Shown here in pieces: positions 43,406-52,969 of a stretch of 64,000 nucleotides of DNA. Each line of letters opens with the position of its first letter. The first letter of the stretch is position 1. The notes under the pieces are model-generated. The model did no database searches. It was not told where the DNA came from and worked only from the letters and a program-made list of their open reading frames with translations. Origin of the DNA: Desulfovibrio sp. ZJ369 (lineage in GTDB: Bacteria > Desulfobacterota > Desulfovibrionia > Desulfovibrionales > Desulfovibrionaceae); NCBI RefSeq assembly GCF_011039085.1, contig NZ_JAAKEI010000011.1, forward strand, positions 1 through 64,000. Direction: 5' to 3'. The translations under genes were made by a program, and so were the position numbers.

Positions 43406-44176
43406 TCACCACTTCTCATCATCAACGCCGAGATAGGCCTCAATCACTGCCGGATGTCGCCGCATGGCCTCGGGCGCGCCCTCGGCGATCAGGGTGCCGT
43501 GCTCCAGAACCACCAATTTTTCACAGATCTGCATGACCAGGCGCATGTCGTGCTCAATGAGCAGCACGGTAATGCCCCGTTGGCGGATGGCCCGGATAAT
43601 CTCCACCAGACCGGCGGTTTCCTGATCGTTCATGCCTCCGGCTGGTTCGTCCAGAATCAGCAAGCGGGGGTCCGAGGCCAGGGCGCGCGCGATTTCAAGC
43701 AAACGCTGGTTGCCGTAGGACAGGCCGCCCGCGGCCTCGGCATGGCGATCGGCCAGGCCCACAAAACGCAGTTCTTCCATGCAGCGGGCCACGGCGGCCC
43801 TTTCTTCACGCCGCTGGCCCCTTGTATGCAGCATACAGGCCAAAAGCCCGGCCTGCATCCGGCAATGCCGCCCGGCCAGCACGTTTTCCAGAACCGGCAG
43901 CTTGCCGAACAAACGGATGCTCTGAAACGTCCGCGCAATGCCCAGCTCCACAATCAAATGCGGCTTGAGGCCGGTAATGGATGCGCCCTCAAAGAAAATA
44001 CGGCCGTTCTCGGGCGTGTAATTGCCGGTAATGCAGTTGAACACCGTGGTCTTGCCCGCCCCGTTGGGCCCGATCAGGCCCACAATGCTGCCCGCTTCCA
44101 CCGAGAAGGAGAGATCATTGACCGCGATCAGGCCGCCAAAGATTTTGGTCACATCCTGCAAAGCCAGAAGACTCAT
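43406..44176 (-). CDS. livG: Branched-chain amino acid ABC transporter ATPase
   Basis: 256 residues. Walker A IGPNGAGKTT (about 35-44), the LivG insert with IARTFQSIRLFGKLPVLENVL, signature LSYGNQRLLEIARALA (about 151-166), Walker B LLILDEPAGGMND and LLIEHDMRLVM. The start at 44176 overlaps the livM stop by 4 nt (ATGA) and has GGGAGG upstream; a longer frame into livM is not used. Confidence 0.95.
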   Translation of the reverse strand: MSLLALQDVTKIFGGLIAVNDLSFSVEAGSIVGLIGPNGAGKTTVFNCITGNYTPENGRIFFEGASITGLKPHLIVELGIARTFQSIRLFGKLPVLENVLAGRHCRMQAGLLACMLHTRGQRREERAAVARCMEELRFVGLADRHAEAAGGLSYGNQRLLEIARALASDPRLLILDEPAGGMNDQETAGLVEIIRAIRQRGITVLLIEHDMRLVMQICEKLVVLEHGTLIAEGAPEAMRRHPAVIEAYLGVDDEKW

Positions 44177-45192
44177 GCGGGCCTCCCGGCGGCCGCGACA
44201 CCGCCGCTTTCCCGATTCTTCCGGGCGCAAGGGCCTGGCGCGTCGGGAGAGGCGGGCGAGCCGCTTTCTCCGGCCAAGGGGTAACGGCGCGGCCTGGGCG
44301 GCAACAGGCCCTGCGGCCGCCAGATCATCATGATCATCATGGCCAGGCCGAAAATCAGCATACGCGCGTTGGAAAATTCACGCAGCACTTCCGGCAGGCC
44401 TATGAACAAAAACGCGCTGATCAGCACGCCCAACTGGCTGCCGCCGGAGAGGATGACCACCGCGAAAATGATCACCGATTCCATGAAATTGAAGGATTCC
44501 GGCGCGATAGTGGTCATTTTGGCCGCATAGAGCGTGCCGGCCATGCCGGCCCAGAACGCGCCCAGCACAAAGGCCGCGAGCTTATAGCGGGTGACGTTCA
44601 CCCCGCAGCCCTCGGCCGCGATGTCGTCCTCCTTGATGTAGTTCAGCGCCCGCCCGAAGCGCGAGTGCCAGAGCCCGTAAAAGAGCAGCAGGCTCACCCC
44701 GGCCATGCCCCAGACCAGATAGTAAAACTGCACGCTCCTGACGATTCTGTAGCCCAAAAACTGCGGGCGGCTGATGCCGAAAATGCCGTTGGCCCCTCCG
44801 GTCAGGCCGAAGACGTCATTGATCAGGGCAATGCGCACGATCTCCACAATGCCGATGGTCACGATCAAGAGGTAGTCGCCGCGCAGATGAATGATCGGCC
44901 GGGCCACAATCAGGGCGAAGAGCGCGGCCGCGGCCCCGGCCAGCGGCATGGTCCAGAATATGGGCCACTGCTGCACAGTGTTCAGAATGGCCGTCACATA
45001 CGCGCCCACGGCAAAAAAAGCCGCGTGCCCCATATGAAAAATGCCCGCCTGCCCCAGAATCACGTTCAGCGAGAGCGCCAGCAGGGCATAAAGCCCGATG
45101 CTCACGCACACATCCAGCCAGTAGGCGTTGCAGACAAGCGGCAAGGCGCAGAGCGTCAGCCCCAGGGCAATGCAGAACGGCGTGCGGCTCAT
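44173..45192 (-). CDS. livM: Branched-chain amino acid ABC transporter permease
   Basis: 339 residues with about ten hydrophobic segments. LivM blocks: LNVILGQAGIFHMGHAAFFAVGAYVTA, HLRGDYLLIVTIGIVEIVRI, and the coupling region NYIKEDDIAAEGCGVNVTRYKLAAFVLGAFWAGMAG. The C-terminal tail beyond PQGLLPPRPRRY is Pro/Ser/Gly-rich and unusually long. Starts inside the livH stop (ATGA overlap). Confidence 0.94.
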   Translation of the reverse strand: MSRTPFCIALGLTLCALPLVCNAYWLDVCVSIGLYALLALSLNVILGQAGIFHMGHAAFFAVGAYVTAILNTVQQWPIFWTMPLAGAAAALFALIVARPIIHLRGDYLLIVTIGIVEIVRIALINDVFGLTGGANGIFGISRPQFLGYRIVRSVQFYYLVWGMAGVSLLLFYGLWHSRFGRALNYIKEDDIAAEGCGVNVTRYKLAAFVLGAFWAGMAGTLYAAKMTTIAPESFNFMESVIIFAVVILSGGSQLGVLISAFLFIGLPEVLREFSNARMLIFGLAMMIMMIWRPQGLLPPRPRRYPLAGESGSPASPDAPGPCARKNRESGGVAAAGRPA

Positions 45193-46094
45193 AGCTTTTC
45201 CGCCGTGCGTTCGCCCAAAATGCCCGTGGGCCGGATGATCAGAATCAGAATCAGCACCAGAAAGGCAATGGCGTCCTTCCAGGCAATGGCGATATAGCCC
45301 GCGGCCAGGGCCTCTATCACGCCCAGCAGAAGGCCGCCGATCATGGCGCCGGGAATGTTGCCGATACCGCCCAGGATGGCGGCGGTAAAGGCCTTCAGCC
45401 CGTAGCCCCAGCCCATTGTGAAGTCGAGCTGGCCGTAGTAGATGCCCACCATCAGCCCGGCCGCGCCGCCCAGGCCCGGCCCGATCAGAAAAACCAGGGA
45501 AATCACCCGGTCCACATTGATGCCCATCAGCCGGGCCGCGCCCGGATCAATGGCCACGGCCCGCACGGCCGCGCCCATGCGGGTACGCTGGATGAAGGCC
45601 CAGAGCCCGATCATCAGCAGCACACTGGCCGCAATGACCAGCAGGCGCACGCCGGGCACCGCATAGCCCAGAAGATGCACGGTGAAATCCGGGCGCAGAA
45701 AGTCGGGATACACATAGACGCGCGCGCCGTAAATCAGCATGATCGCGTTCTGAAAAAAGATCGAGGCCCCCAGGGCCGAGACCACAGCCGAAAGACGACC
45801 GGCGGTGCGCAGAGGACGATAGGCGGCGCGCTCCAGCAGACAGCCGATCAGCGCCACCAGCAGGCCCACCATGACAAACACGGCCAGCACCGCCGCCACC
45901 GGGGGCAGCAGCCCGGCCAGGTTGCAGCTCACCAGCAGGGTCAGACCCAGGTACGCGCCGATGGTGAACAAATCCCCGTGCGCAAAGTTGATCAGCTTGA
46001 GCACGCCGTACACCATGGTGTAGCCCAGGGCCACCAGCGCGTAAATGCCGCCCACGGCAAGGCCGTTCAGAAGTTGCTGAAAGAATTGTTCCAT
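45189..46094 (-). CDS. livH: Branched-chain amino acid ABC transporter permease
   Basis: 301 residues, about eight membrane helices. QLLNGLAVGGIYALVALGYTMVYGVLKLINFAHGDLFTIGAYLGL at the N-terminus and the coupling region RAVAIDPGAARLMGINVDRVISLVFLIGPGLGGAAG are diagnostic of LivH. It is 309 nt downstream of livK, a gap that holds a long hairpin. Confidence 0.95.
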   Translation of the reverse strand: MEQFFQQLLNGLAVGGIYALVALGYTMVYGVLKLINFAHGDLFTIGAYLGLTLLVSCNLAGLLPPVAAVLAVFVMVGLLVALIGCLLERAAYRPLRTAGRLSAVVSALGASIFFQNAIMLIYGARVYVYPDFLRPDFTVHLLGYAVPGVRLLVIAASVLLMIGLWAFIQRTRMGAAVRAVAIDPGAARLMGINVDRVISLVFLIGPGLGGAAGLMVGIYYGQLDFTMGWGYGLKAFTAAILGGIGNIPGAMIGGLLLGVIEALAAGYIAIAWKDAIAFLVLILILIIRPTGILGERTAEKL

Positions 46095-46180
46095 AGTGTC
46101 CGTAGATGAGCGTCCCTGTCCGGCGCTTGCTTGGCGTATGCCTTCCGGATTTTGGGCGTATTTTATAAAAACAGCCGATC

Positions 46181-46266
46181 CCCCGCCGGCGTCAGGCCTG
46201 TTTTTCGGGGCGCGCGTAGTTTACGCGCGTCCAGGCTCCAAAAACAAGCCTTGCGTGCCGGCGGGG
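46181..46266 (-). other. Long structured inverted repeat in the livK-livH gap
   Basis: CCCCGCCGGC (46181-46190) pairs with GCCGGCGGGG (46257-46266). Inside, GTCAGGCCTGTTTTT pairs imperfectly with AAAAACAAGCCTTGCG, and at the apex CGCGCGTA/TACGCGCG. The rest of the 46095-46403 gap shows no gene. Likely a livK 3'-end stabiliser or partial terminator that lets livK be made in excess. Confidence 0.65.
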
Positions 46267-46403
46267 AAATATCTTCTTTTCACAAAATGCGTCCCCAACG
46301 TTGCCGTCGCCATATGGCAAGGCGGCTCAGGCCGCCACCGCAACCTACTCCGCCCGCATGGCCGGGGCGCGCCGCCGCGCGCGGGCCAAAGAAGCGACTG
46401 CCG

Positions 46404-47525
46404 CTATTTGGGTTGCAAAACGAAAACGCCCTTGCCGTCCACCTTGTAGGTGCGGTAAAACTCGCCCACGCGGTCGCCCTTGGCGTCAAAGCCCAGGGGA
46501 CCGGAAAGACCCGGCAGATCCTTGAGCTGCTTGAGCCAGGCCGCCATCTGCGCGGGCTCGCTCTTGCCCGCGGCCAGAGCCGCTTCCACGGCCTTGTAAG
46601 CATCCCCGGCCAGCACGGCCCAGACCGAGACAGGCACGCTCTTGTGCCTGGCCTTGTAGGCAGCCAGGAAGTTCGCGGCTTCCGGCGTGTCCATGTCCTG
46701 CGGCAGGGGCGGGCTGATGAAAAAATACCCGGCAGCGGCCTCGGACCCGGCGATCTTGACCAGGTCCTGATGATTGGCCGCGTCGCCGCCCATCATGGGC
46801 ACATCCCAGCCCATTTCCTTTTTCTGGCGCAGCAGCATGCCGGTTTCAGGATAATAGCCCGTGAAAAAAACCAGATCCGGCCCGGCGGCCTTGAGCTTGG
46901 TCAGAATGGCGGTGTAATCGCGCTCGCCCGGGGTCAGGGCGTCGTAAAACACCACCTTGACGCCCGCCTTGTCGAGGATGGCGCGGGTCTCCTCGGCCAG
47001 CCCCTTGGCATAGGAAGAATTATCATGCAGCAGGGCCACGGCCTTGTATCCGCCCCTGACAATGGCCGCGGCCGCGGACTTGCCCTGGGCGTCATCGCGC
47101 GGGCAGGTGCGGAAAAAGAACGGCAGCCCTTTTTCGGTCAGCCGCACGCTGGTGGAGCCCGTGCCGATCTGCACCAGGCCCGCCTCGTCCAGAATGTTCT
47201 GGCTGGCTTCGGTCACGGCCGAGCCATAGGTGCCAATCACGGCCACCACGCCGGCCGAGGCCAGCTTTTGCGCGGCCAGAGCCGCGCTGCGGGGATCGCC
47301 CGCGTCGTCTTCCACCACCAGCTCGATCTTCTGACCGTTGATGCCGCCCCTGCTGTTTGTTTCATCCACCAGCAGGGAGACGATGTTTTTCATATCCTGA
47401 CCTTCAGAGGCCCACTTGCCCGTGAGCGGGCACATCAGGCCCACCTTGAGATCCGCGGCCACGGCCGCCGCGGGCAGAAACAGGGCAAGGGCAAGCGCGC
47501 CCAGCCAACGACCCGGTACTTTCAT
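46404..47525 (-). CDS. livK: Branched-chain amino acid (Leu/Ile/Val-type) binding protein
   Basis: 373 residues with a signal peptide (about 1-24, cleavage after AVAA). Type I periplasmic binding fold: LKVGLMCPLTGKWASEGQDMKNIVSLLVDETNSRGGINGQKIELVVEDDAGDP, GVVAVIGTYGSAVTEASQNI, YDALTPGERDYTAILTKLKAAGPDLVFFTGYYPETG. GGAGG precedes the ATG. First gene of the operon. The ligand may be branched-chain or another amino acid. Confidence 0.93.
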   Translation of the reverse strand: MKVPGRWLGALALALFLPAAAVAADLKVGLMCPLTGKWASEGQDMKNIVSLLVDETNSRGGINGQKIELVVEDDAGDPRSAALAAQKLASAGVVAVIGTYGSAVTEASQNILDEAGLVQIGTGSTSVRLTEKGLPFFFRTCPRDDAQGKSAAAAIVRGGYKAVALLHDNSSYAKGLAEETRAILDKAGVKVVFYDALTPGERDYTAILTKLKAAGPDLVFFTGYYPETGMLLRQKKEMGWDVPMMGGDAANHQDLVKIAGSEAAAGYFFISPPLPQDMDTPEAANFLAAYKARHKSVPVSVWAVLAGDAYKAVEAALAAGKSEPAQMAAWLKQLKDLPGLSGPLGFDAKGDRVGEFYRTYKVDGKGVFVLQPK

Positions 47526-48029
47526 GGAATACCTCCATTCCGGTCAGCGCAGTTTTCAGGAAGCTGAGAGCTTACCCCAAAACAGGAGAAAGCAAAAGCC
47601 CCGGACGGCAACCTTTTCCGCGGGCCCTGCACGCGGGCTTTCCATCCCTGCCCGCCGGCCCGGCGCAAGCGGAGGCCGCGGGCCCGCGGCGAAAAAACGC
47701 GACAAAAAAAAGAGCCTCCCGGCGGCATTTCACTCCAGCCGCCCCTGTGAGGGGCAAGGCGGATTTTTTTCAATCAATTCCTGCAAGAAAACGGTAAACC
47801 TTGACAGCTAAAAAATTTTACCATAGAATACAATCTATATTATCAGCGGAGAAATGCCTTGATAAGGGGAAGTGTTGGAATGCGCCGCATTCCTCCCCTG
47901 CCGCACCGCTGAAAGCCGGCCTGTCCGGCGCGTTTTCACGGGCTACGCGCTGCCCCCTGCTCCGAACTTTCTGAACCTCCAGCAGCACCGATCGGCCGTC
48001 ATTCTTAACCTGTACGCCAAGGAGGCCGT
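47526..48029. other. Divergent region livK / glycogen block
   Basis: 504 bp with no supported gene. An AT-rich core (47790-47860) carries the sigma-70 promoter for the glycogen genes. The livK promoter was not identified. Confidence 0.5.
47801..47829 (+). promoter_or_regulatory. Sigma-70-type promoter of the glycogen block
   Basis: TTGACA (47801-47806), a 17-bp spacer, then TAGAAT (47824-47829): consensus -35, optimal spacing, one mismatch at -10. It leaves a leader of about 190 nt before 48030. Confidence 0.75.
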
Positions 48030-50132
48030 ATGCGGTTCAGTTTTGATAAGGCCGCCTGCCAGAACATCCGCAGAGCATTACGCAAGGAATGGCTGCTGAC
48101 CAACGGTTTGGGCGACTACGCAAGCAGCAGCATCCTGTGCTGCAATACACGCAAATATCACGGCCTGCTCACGGTCAACACCCCGCTGGGCCGCCATGTG
48201 CTGCTCTCCGCCCTGGAAGAGTCGGTGCGCGGCGGGGGCAAGGAATTTTTTCTGTCCACCCGGCAGCATCCCAACGTCCTGTACCCGGACGGGCATGAAT
48301 ACCTGGAAAGCTTCCGCCTCGATCAATGGCCGGAATTCACATACCGGGTGGGCGACGTGCACCTGCGCCGCGAAATATTTCTGCAGCGGGGCAAAAGCCG
48401 CCTGGTGCTGCGCTACTCCCTCAAAGGCCGTTCCGAGCTGCCGCCGTTGAGCCTGCGTCTCAAGCCTCTCCTGGCCTATCGGCATTTTCATGCCCTGACA
48501 CGCGCCAACCCGCAGGTGCAGACAAACGTCGAAACCGTGCCCCAGGGATTCAGAATCGAGCCCTATGCGGGCCTGCCGCCGCTCTTTTTCCAGGTGCACG
48601 GCGCGTTCACCTTCACCGCCTCGCCGGACTGGTTTCACAATGTGGAATATTTTCAGGAGCAGGAACGCGGCTTCCCCGCCGAGGAAGATCTTTTCCAGCC
48701 CGGCATTCTGGACATCCCCCTGCCGCCGCTGCCCGAGGGCGGCAGCGTCTATCTGGCCGTCGGCGTGGAGCCCGTGGAGCAAGACCTGGAGGAACTGTGG
48801 GAAGCGGAAAGCCGATCCCGCATCAGGGCGCACAAAGCCGGCGGCGGGCTGATCGGCAATCTGGCCCAGATGGGCCGCCAGTTCTGCATTGAGACGCCTT
48901 CCCGCACTCCCGCGGTGCTGGCCGGGTATCATTGGTTCGACGCCTGGGGCCGGGACACGCTGATCGCCCTGCCGGGCCTGGCCTTTTACGGCGGCCGCAG
49001 CGAGTTCGGGTTGCGCGTTCTGGCGCAGGTGGCCAAAAGCCTGAAAAACGGGCTGGTGCCCAATTTCTTCGCCGAGGACGGCAGGCACGCCTACAATTCG
49101 GCCGACGCCGCGCTCTGGTATGCCTGGGCCGTGCAATGCTATCTGAAGGAAAATCCCGACGGCCTTGCCTGGATACGGGAATATGCCTGGCCCGCGCTCA
49201 AGGCTATTGTCAAAGGCTACCGCGCCGGGCCGGGCATGGGCATCTTTGTGGATGAAAAGGGGCTGCTGCACGCGGGCGATGAAAAAACCCAGCTTACCTG
49301 GATGGACGCCCAGGCCGACGGCAGGCCCGTGACGCCGCGCCACGGCTGCCCGGTGGAGCTCAACGCCCTCTGGTACAACACCCTGGCCTTTGTGGATTTT
49401 CTGGCCGCCAAATTCCACGAGCCCACATGGGACGAAACGCAGGCCCTGCGCGATCTGCGGGTCAGCTTTTTCGAGCATTTCTGGGTCGCGCGCGGCGGCG
49501 GCTATCTGGGCGACGTCTGGCGTGACGGCTTTCTGGATCAGAGCGTGCGGCCCAACCAGATTTTCGCGGTCTCTCTGCCCTATCCCGTGCTGGAAGAAAG
49601 CTATCAGGCTTCAGTGGTGGAATGCGTGCGCAACAAACTGCTCACGCCTTTCGGGCTGCGCACTCTTGCGCCCGACGATCCCGGGTACAAGGGCCGCTAC
49701 GAGGGCGGCCCGGCGGCTCGCGATGCCGCGTACCACCAGGGCACGGTCTGGCCCTGGCTGCTCGGCCATTACGGCGACGCCCTGCTGCGCGTGGCCTGGG
49801 ACGTGGACGGCGCGGCGCAGGGCCTGCTTGACACCCTGACCCCGCTGTACTGCGATCACCTGACCGACGCGGGGCTGGCGAGCATTTCAGAAATTTTCGA
49901 CGCATCCCCCCCATACAGACCCAACGGCACTATTGCCCAGGCCTGGAGCGTGGCGGAATGCCTGCGTCTCCTGATCCTGCTCAAGCGGGCGGCGCCCCCG
50001 GTCTATGCCGCCTGGGAAGAACGTGCTGTCTATCGCCTGGCTCATCCTGTTTCCGGGGATACGGCCGGGGTCTGCAGAGTCACCATGACGCTTGGAAACA
50101 ACACAGAAAACACTACCGTCGGCACGCGCTGA
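48030..50132 (+). CDS. Glycogen debranching enzyme (amylo-alpha-1,6-glucosidase)
   Basis: 700 residues. An N-terminal GDE domain (about 1-260; KEWLLTNGLGDYASSSILCCNTRKYHGLLT) is followed by a GH133-type (alpha/alpha)6 barrel with GYHWFDAWGRDTLIALPGL (about 302-320), LLHAGDEKTQLTWMDAQADGRPVTPRHGCPVELNALWYN and YHQGTVWPWLLGHY. It removes alpha-1,6 branches from glycogen. AAGGAGG precedes the ATG. First gene of a four-gene glycogen block; the next gene starts 45 nt downstream. The C-terminus (ending NNTENTTVGTR) is low in homology and may be variable. Confidence 0.93.
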   Translation: MRFSFDKAACQNIRRALRKEWLLTNGLGDYASSSILCCNTRKYHGLLTVNTPLGRHVLLSALEESVRGGGKEFFLSTRQHPNVLYPDGHEYLESFRLDQWPEFTYRVGDVHLRREIFLQRGKSRLVLRYSLKGRSELPPLSLRLKPLLAYRHFHALTRANPQVQTNVETVPQGFRIEPYAGLPPLFFQVHGAFTFTASPDWFHNVEYFQEQERGFPAEEDLFQPGILDIPLPPLPEGGSVYLAVGVEPVEQDLEELWEAESRSRIRAHKAGGGLIGNLAQMGRQFCIETPSRTPAVLAGYHWFDAWGRDTLIALPGLAFYGGRSEFGLRVLAQVAKSLKNGLVPNFFAEDGRHAYNSADAALWYAWAVQCYLKENPDGLAWIREYAWPALKAIVKGYRAGPGMGIFVDEKGLLHAGDEKTQLTWMDAQADGRPVTPRHGCPVELNALWYNTLAFVDFLAAKFHEPTWDETQALRDLRVSFFEHFWVARGGGYLGDVWRDGFLDQSVRPNQIFAVSLPYPVLEESYQASVVECVRNKLLTPFGLRTLAPDDPGYKGRYEGGPAARDAAYHQGTVWPWLLGHYGDALLRVAWDVDGAAQGLLDTLTPLYCDHLTDAGLASISEIFDASPPYRPNGTIAQAWSVAECLRLLILLKRAAPPVYAAWEERAVYRLAHPVSGDTAGVCRVTMTLGNNTENTTVGTR

Positions 50133-50177
50133 GCTGGTCTTTAACAAGCGCGGTTGCCCGTAAACAAGGAAAAAATA

Positions 50178-51497
50178 ATGCGAGTGCTCATGTTCGGCTG
50201 GGAGTTTCCGCCGCATATCAGCGGCGGTCTGGGCACAGCCTGTTTCGGCATGACCCAGGCCCTGGCCAAAAAAGGCGCGGAGATCATCTTTGTGCTGCCG
50301 CGCACCGGCGACGGCGGCCGGAATGACTTTTTGCGGCTGGAATCCGCATCCGGCACGCCCATCAGCGTTGCTACGGCGGAACGCGTGCGCCGGGCCGGGC
50401 ACGATGTCTGGCAAAGCAATATCCGTTTCCTGCCGGTGGACAGCCCGCTTTCTCCCTATATCACCCCGCAGGGCTACAGCGAATCCCTGCAATGGCTCTC
50501 ACGCACGCCTGACGGCGAATCCCTGCGCCTGCATCATAACGCGCCGTTCACGTTTCAGCTCAAGGGCGGCTACGGGCCGGATCTGATGAGCGAAGTGCGG
50601 CGCTACAGCCGCCTGGCGGCGGCCATTTCCCTGCGCGAGCGCTTTGACGTGATCCATGTGCACGACTGGATGACCTACCCGGCCGGCATGCTGGCCAAAA
50701 CCCTGACCGGCAAGCCTCTGGTGGCCCATATCCACGCCACGGAATACGACCGCAGCGGCGAAAACGTCAACGAGCAGGTGGCGTCCATTGAGCGCGCCGG
50801 CCTGCTGGCCGCGGATCTCGTGGTGGCCGTGAGCCGGCTGACCCGCAAGACCGTCATTGAACGGTACGGCGTGCCCGCGGAAAAAGTGGTTGTGGTCTAC
50901 AATGCCGTGGCCCGCCACGAGGTGGAGCGCCATTACGTCATCCCGCCGCGTATCAGGCACGAAAAACGGGTGCTCTTTCTGGGCCGCGTCACCTTTCAGA
51001 AGGGGCCGGAATATTTCATGGAAGCGGCGCGGCTGGTGCTGAATCGCATCCCCAACGCGCGTTTTTTCATGGCCGGGAGCGGCGACATGCTGCCTCAACT
51101 GATCCGCCGCGCCGGGCAGTTGCGCATCGGGCAGCGTTTCCATTTCGCCGGCTTTCTGCGCGGCGAGGATGTGGATCGCATGTTCGCCCTGAGCGATCTC
51201 TATGTCATGCCTTCAGTCTCCGAGCCCTTCGGCATCACCCCGCTGGAAGCCATGCTCTACGATGTGCCGGTGCTTCTCTCGCGCCAGTCCGGCGTTTCCG
51301 AAGTATTAAAGCACGCCTTGAAGGCTGATTTCTGGGATATCCGCGACATGGCCGACAAAATCTGCGCGGTTCTGCGTTATCCCTGCCTGGCTCAGGAACT
51401 GGTGAAAAACTGCCGTGAAGAAATGAAGTCCATCCGCTGGGAAAACGCCGCGGATCAACTGATGGCCGCTTACCGCAGCGTATCCGGAGGTAACTGA
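50178..51497 (+). CDS. GT4-family glycogen/starch synthase-like glycosyltransferase
   Basis: 439 residues. N-terminal MRVLMFGWEFPPHISGGLGTACFGMTQAL gives the GGLG nucleotide-sugar motif; IHVHDWMTYPAGMLAK and HIHATEYDRSGENVNEQV follow, and the C-terminal domain has RVLFLGRVTFQKGPEYFMEAARLV, SDLYVMPSVSEPFGITPLEAMLYDVPVLLS with the conserved EPFGITPLEA loop. Its pairing with GDE and GH57 genes is seen in other deltaproteobacteria-type genomes and suggests alpha-glucan synthesis from a nucleotide-sugar. The start at 50178 has AAGGA upstream; an earlier in-frame start lacks it. Confidence 0.88.
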   Translation: MRVLMFGWEFPPHISGGLGTACFGMTQALAKKGAEIIFVLPRTGDGGRNDFLRLESASGTPISVATAERVRRAGHDVWQSNIRFLPVDSPLSPYITPQGYSESLQWLSRTPDGESLRLHHNAPFTFQLKGGYGPDLMSEVRRYSRLAAAISLRERFDVIHVHDWMTYPAGMLAKTLTGKPLVAHIHATEYDRSGENVNEQVASIERAGLLAADLVVAVSRLTRKTVIERYGVPAEKVVVVYNAVARHEVERHYVIPPRIRHEKRVLFLGRVTFQKGPEYFMEAARLVLNRIPNARFFMAGSGDMLPQLIRRAGQLRIGQRFHFAGFLRGEDVDRMFALSDLYVMPSVSEPFGITPLEAMLYDVPVLLSRQSGVSEVLKHALKADFWDIRDMADKICAVLRYPCLAQELVKNCREEMKSIRWENAADQLMAAYRSVSGGN

Positions 51498-52969
51498 TGC
51501 CCGCGCTCTGTCTTTGCTTTGAGGTTCATGAGCCGTACAGGCTGCGCCGCTATACTGTTTTCGACATGGGCCAGAACTCGATCTATGAGGACGACGATCG
51601 CAACTGTGACGCCCTGCTGTATGCGGCGCGGACCTGCTATCTGCCCATGAATGATTTGTTGCTCAAAATGATCCGCCGCCACTCGCAGGACTTCAAGGTG
51701 GCCCTTTCCATTTCCGGCACCGCGCTTGATCAATTCGAGCAGTACGCGCCCGAAGTCCTGGACGGCTTCAAGGCTTTGGCCGACACGGGCTGCGTGGAAT
51801 TCATGGCCGAAACCGCGCCGCACTCCCTGGCCTTTCTGTATTCCAGGGAGGAATTCGAGATCCAGGTCAGGGAGCAGTGCGCCCGCATCAAAAGCCTGTT
51901 CGGGAAAAAGCCCGTGACCTTCCGCCACACGGAATTTGTCTACAACAACGATCTGGCCGCGGCGCTGGAAAAAGACGGTTTCAAAACCGTACTGGCCGAA
52001 GGCGCGGATCATGTGCTCGGCTGGCGCAGTCCCAATTATGTGTACCGTCCTGTCTCCGCTCAGAAGCTGCGGCTCTTGCTGCGCAACTCTGCCCTCTCCA
52101 CGGACATCGGCCTGCGCTTCAGCAACCGCGACTGGAACGAATGGCCCCTCACGGCCGAAAAGTTCGCCTCCTGGTGTCACAGCCTCGCGGGTTCGGCGGA
52201 AATTATCAACATATTCAATGATTACCATGTATTCGGATTGCGTCACAACCGGGATTCAGGCATTTTCGACTTTATGGAGGCCCTGCCCGCGGCCATTCTT
52301 GGACACAAGGATTTCAGCTTCCTCACGCCCGAACAGGTAAGCCGGAAAATCGCCCCGGTGGGCGAGGTGGACGTGCCCGATTTCATGTCCTGGGCTGATG
52401 AGGAGCGCGATCTTACCGCCTGGCTCGGCAACGACATGCAAAAGGACGCCATCCACGCCCTCTACGGTCTCACCGGCCGCGTGCGCAAGCTGGGAGCCCC
52501 GGATTTGCTGCATGATTTTCAACGCTTGCAAACCTCGGATCATTTCCATTATATTTCCACCAAGTGGTTTGCCGGGTATCTGCCGGATCGGGCCAATCCC
52601 TTCGGCAGCCCGTATGACGCGTACATCACCTATATGAATGTGCTGGCCGATTTTGAAATGCGCCTTGCCGCGGCGGAGCACGCCGCCCTGAACGCGGCCA
52701 AACCGCGCTCGCGGGCTGAAGCGGGCACAGCCGGGCGCAAGGCAGCAGCCAACGCGAAGTCACGCCCCCCAGCGGCGGAAAAGGCTGCCAAAGCCGAGAA
52801 AAAACCCGCGAACCCCGGCAAAAAAGCCGCGGCAAAGCCCAAGCCCTCTCCAGGCCGGAAAACTGCCGAAGGCACGGCAAAGCCCAAGGCCGCGCCGGCC
52901 AAAAAAGCCGCCGGGGCCGCGCCCAAAAGCGCTCTCACGCTCAACGGCGGAAAGAGAAAAATGTCCTGA
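51497..52969 (+). CDS. GH57-family glycoside hydrolase with histone-H1-like tail
   Basis: 490 residues. The first 400 match GH57: CLCFEVHEPYRLRRY at the N-terminus (catalytic-domain His), ISGTALDQFEQYAPEVLDGFKALADTGCVEFMAETAPHSL, FRHTEFVYNNDLAAALEKDGFKTVLAEG (around the nucleophile region) and a distal Asp/His block DYHVFGLRHNRDSGIFDFMEALP. GH57 enzymes are alpha-amylases or branching enzymes acting on alpha-glucans. From about residue 400 the protein becomes a Lys/Ala/Pro repeat tail (AAKPKPSPGRK, AAPAKKAAGAAPK), like histone H1 or AlgP-type tails. The ATG overlaps the previous stop by one base (TGATG). Confidence 0.87.
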   Translation: MPALCLCFEVHEPYRLRRYTVFDMGQNSIYEDDDRNCDALLYAARTCYLPMNDLLLKMIRRHSQDFKVALSISGTALDQFEQYAPEVLDGFKALADTGCVEFMAETAPHSLAFLYSREEFEIQVREQCARIKSLFGKKPVTFRHTEFVYNNDLAAALEKDGFKTVLAEGADHVLGWRSPNYVYRPVSAQKLRLLLRNSALSTDIGLRFSNRDWNEWPLTAEKFASWCHSLAGSAEIINIFNDYHVFGLRHNRDSGIFDFMEALPAAILGHKDFSFLTPEQVSRKIAPVGEVDVPDFMSWADEERDLTAWLGNDMQKDAIHALYGLTGRVRKLGAPDLLHDFQRLQTSDHFHYISTKWFAGYLPDRANPFGSPYDAYITYMNVLADFEMRLAAAEHAALNAAKPRSRAEAGTAGRKAAANAKSRPPAAEKAAKAEKKPANPGKKAAAKPKPSPGRKTAEGTAKPKAAPAKKAAGAAPKSALTLNGGKRKMS

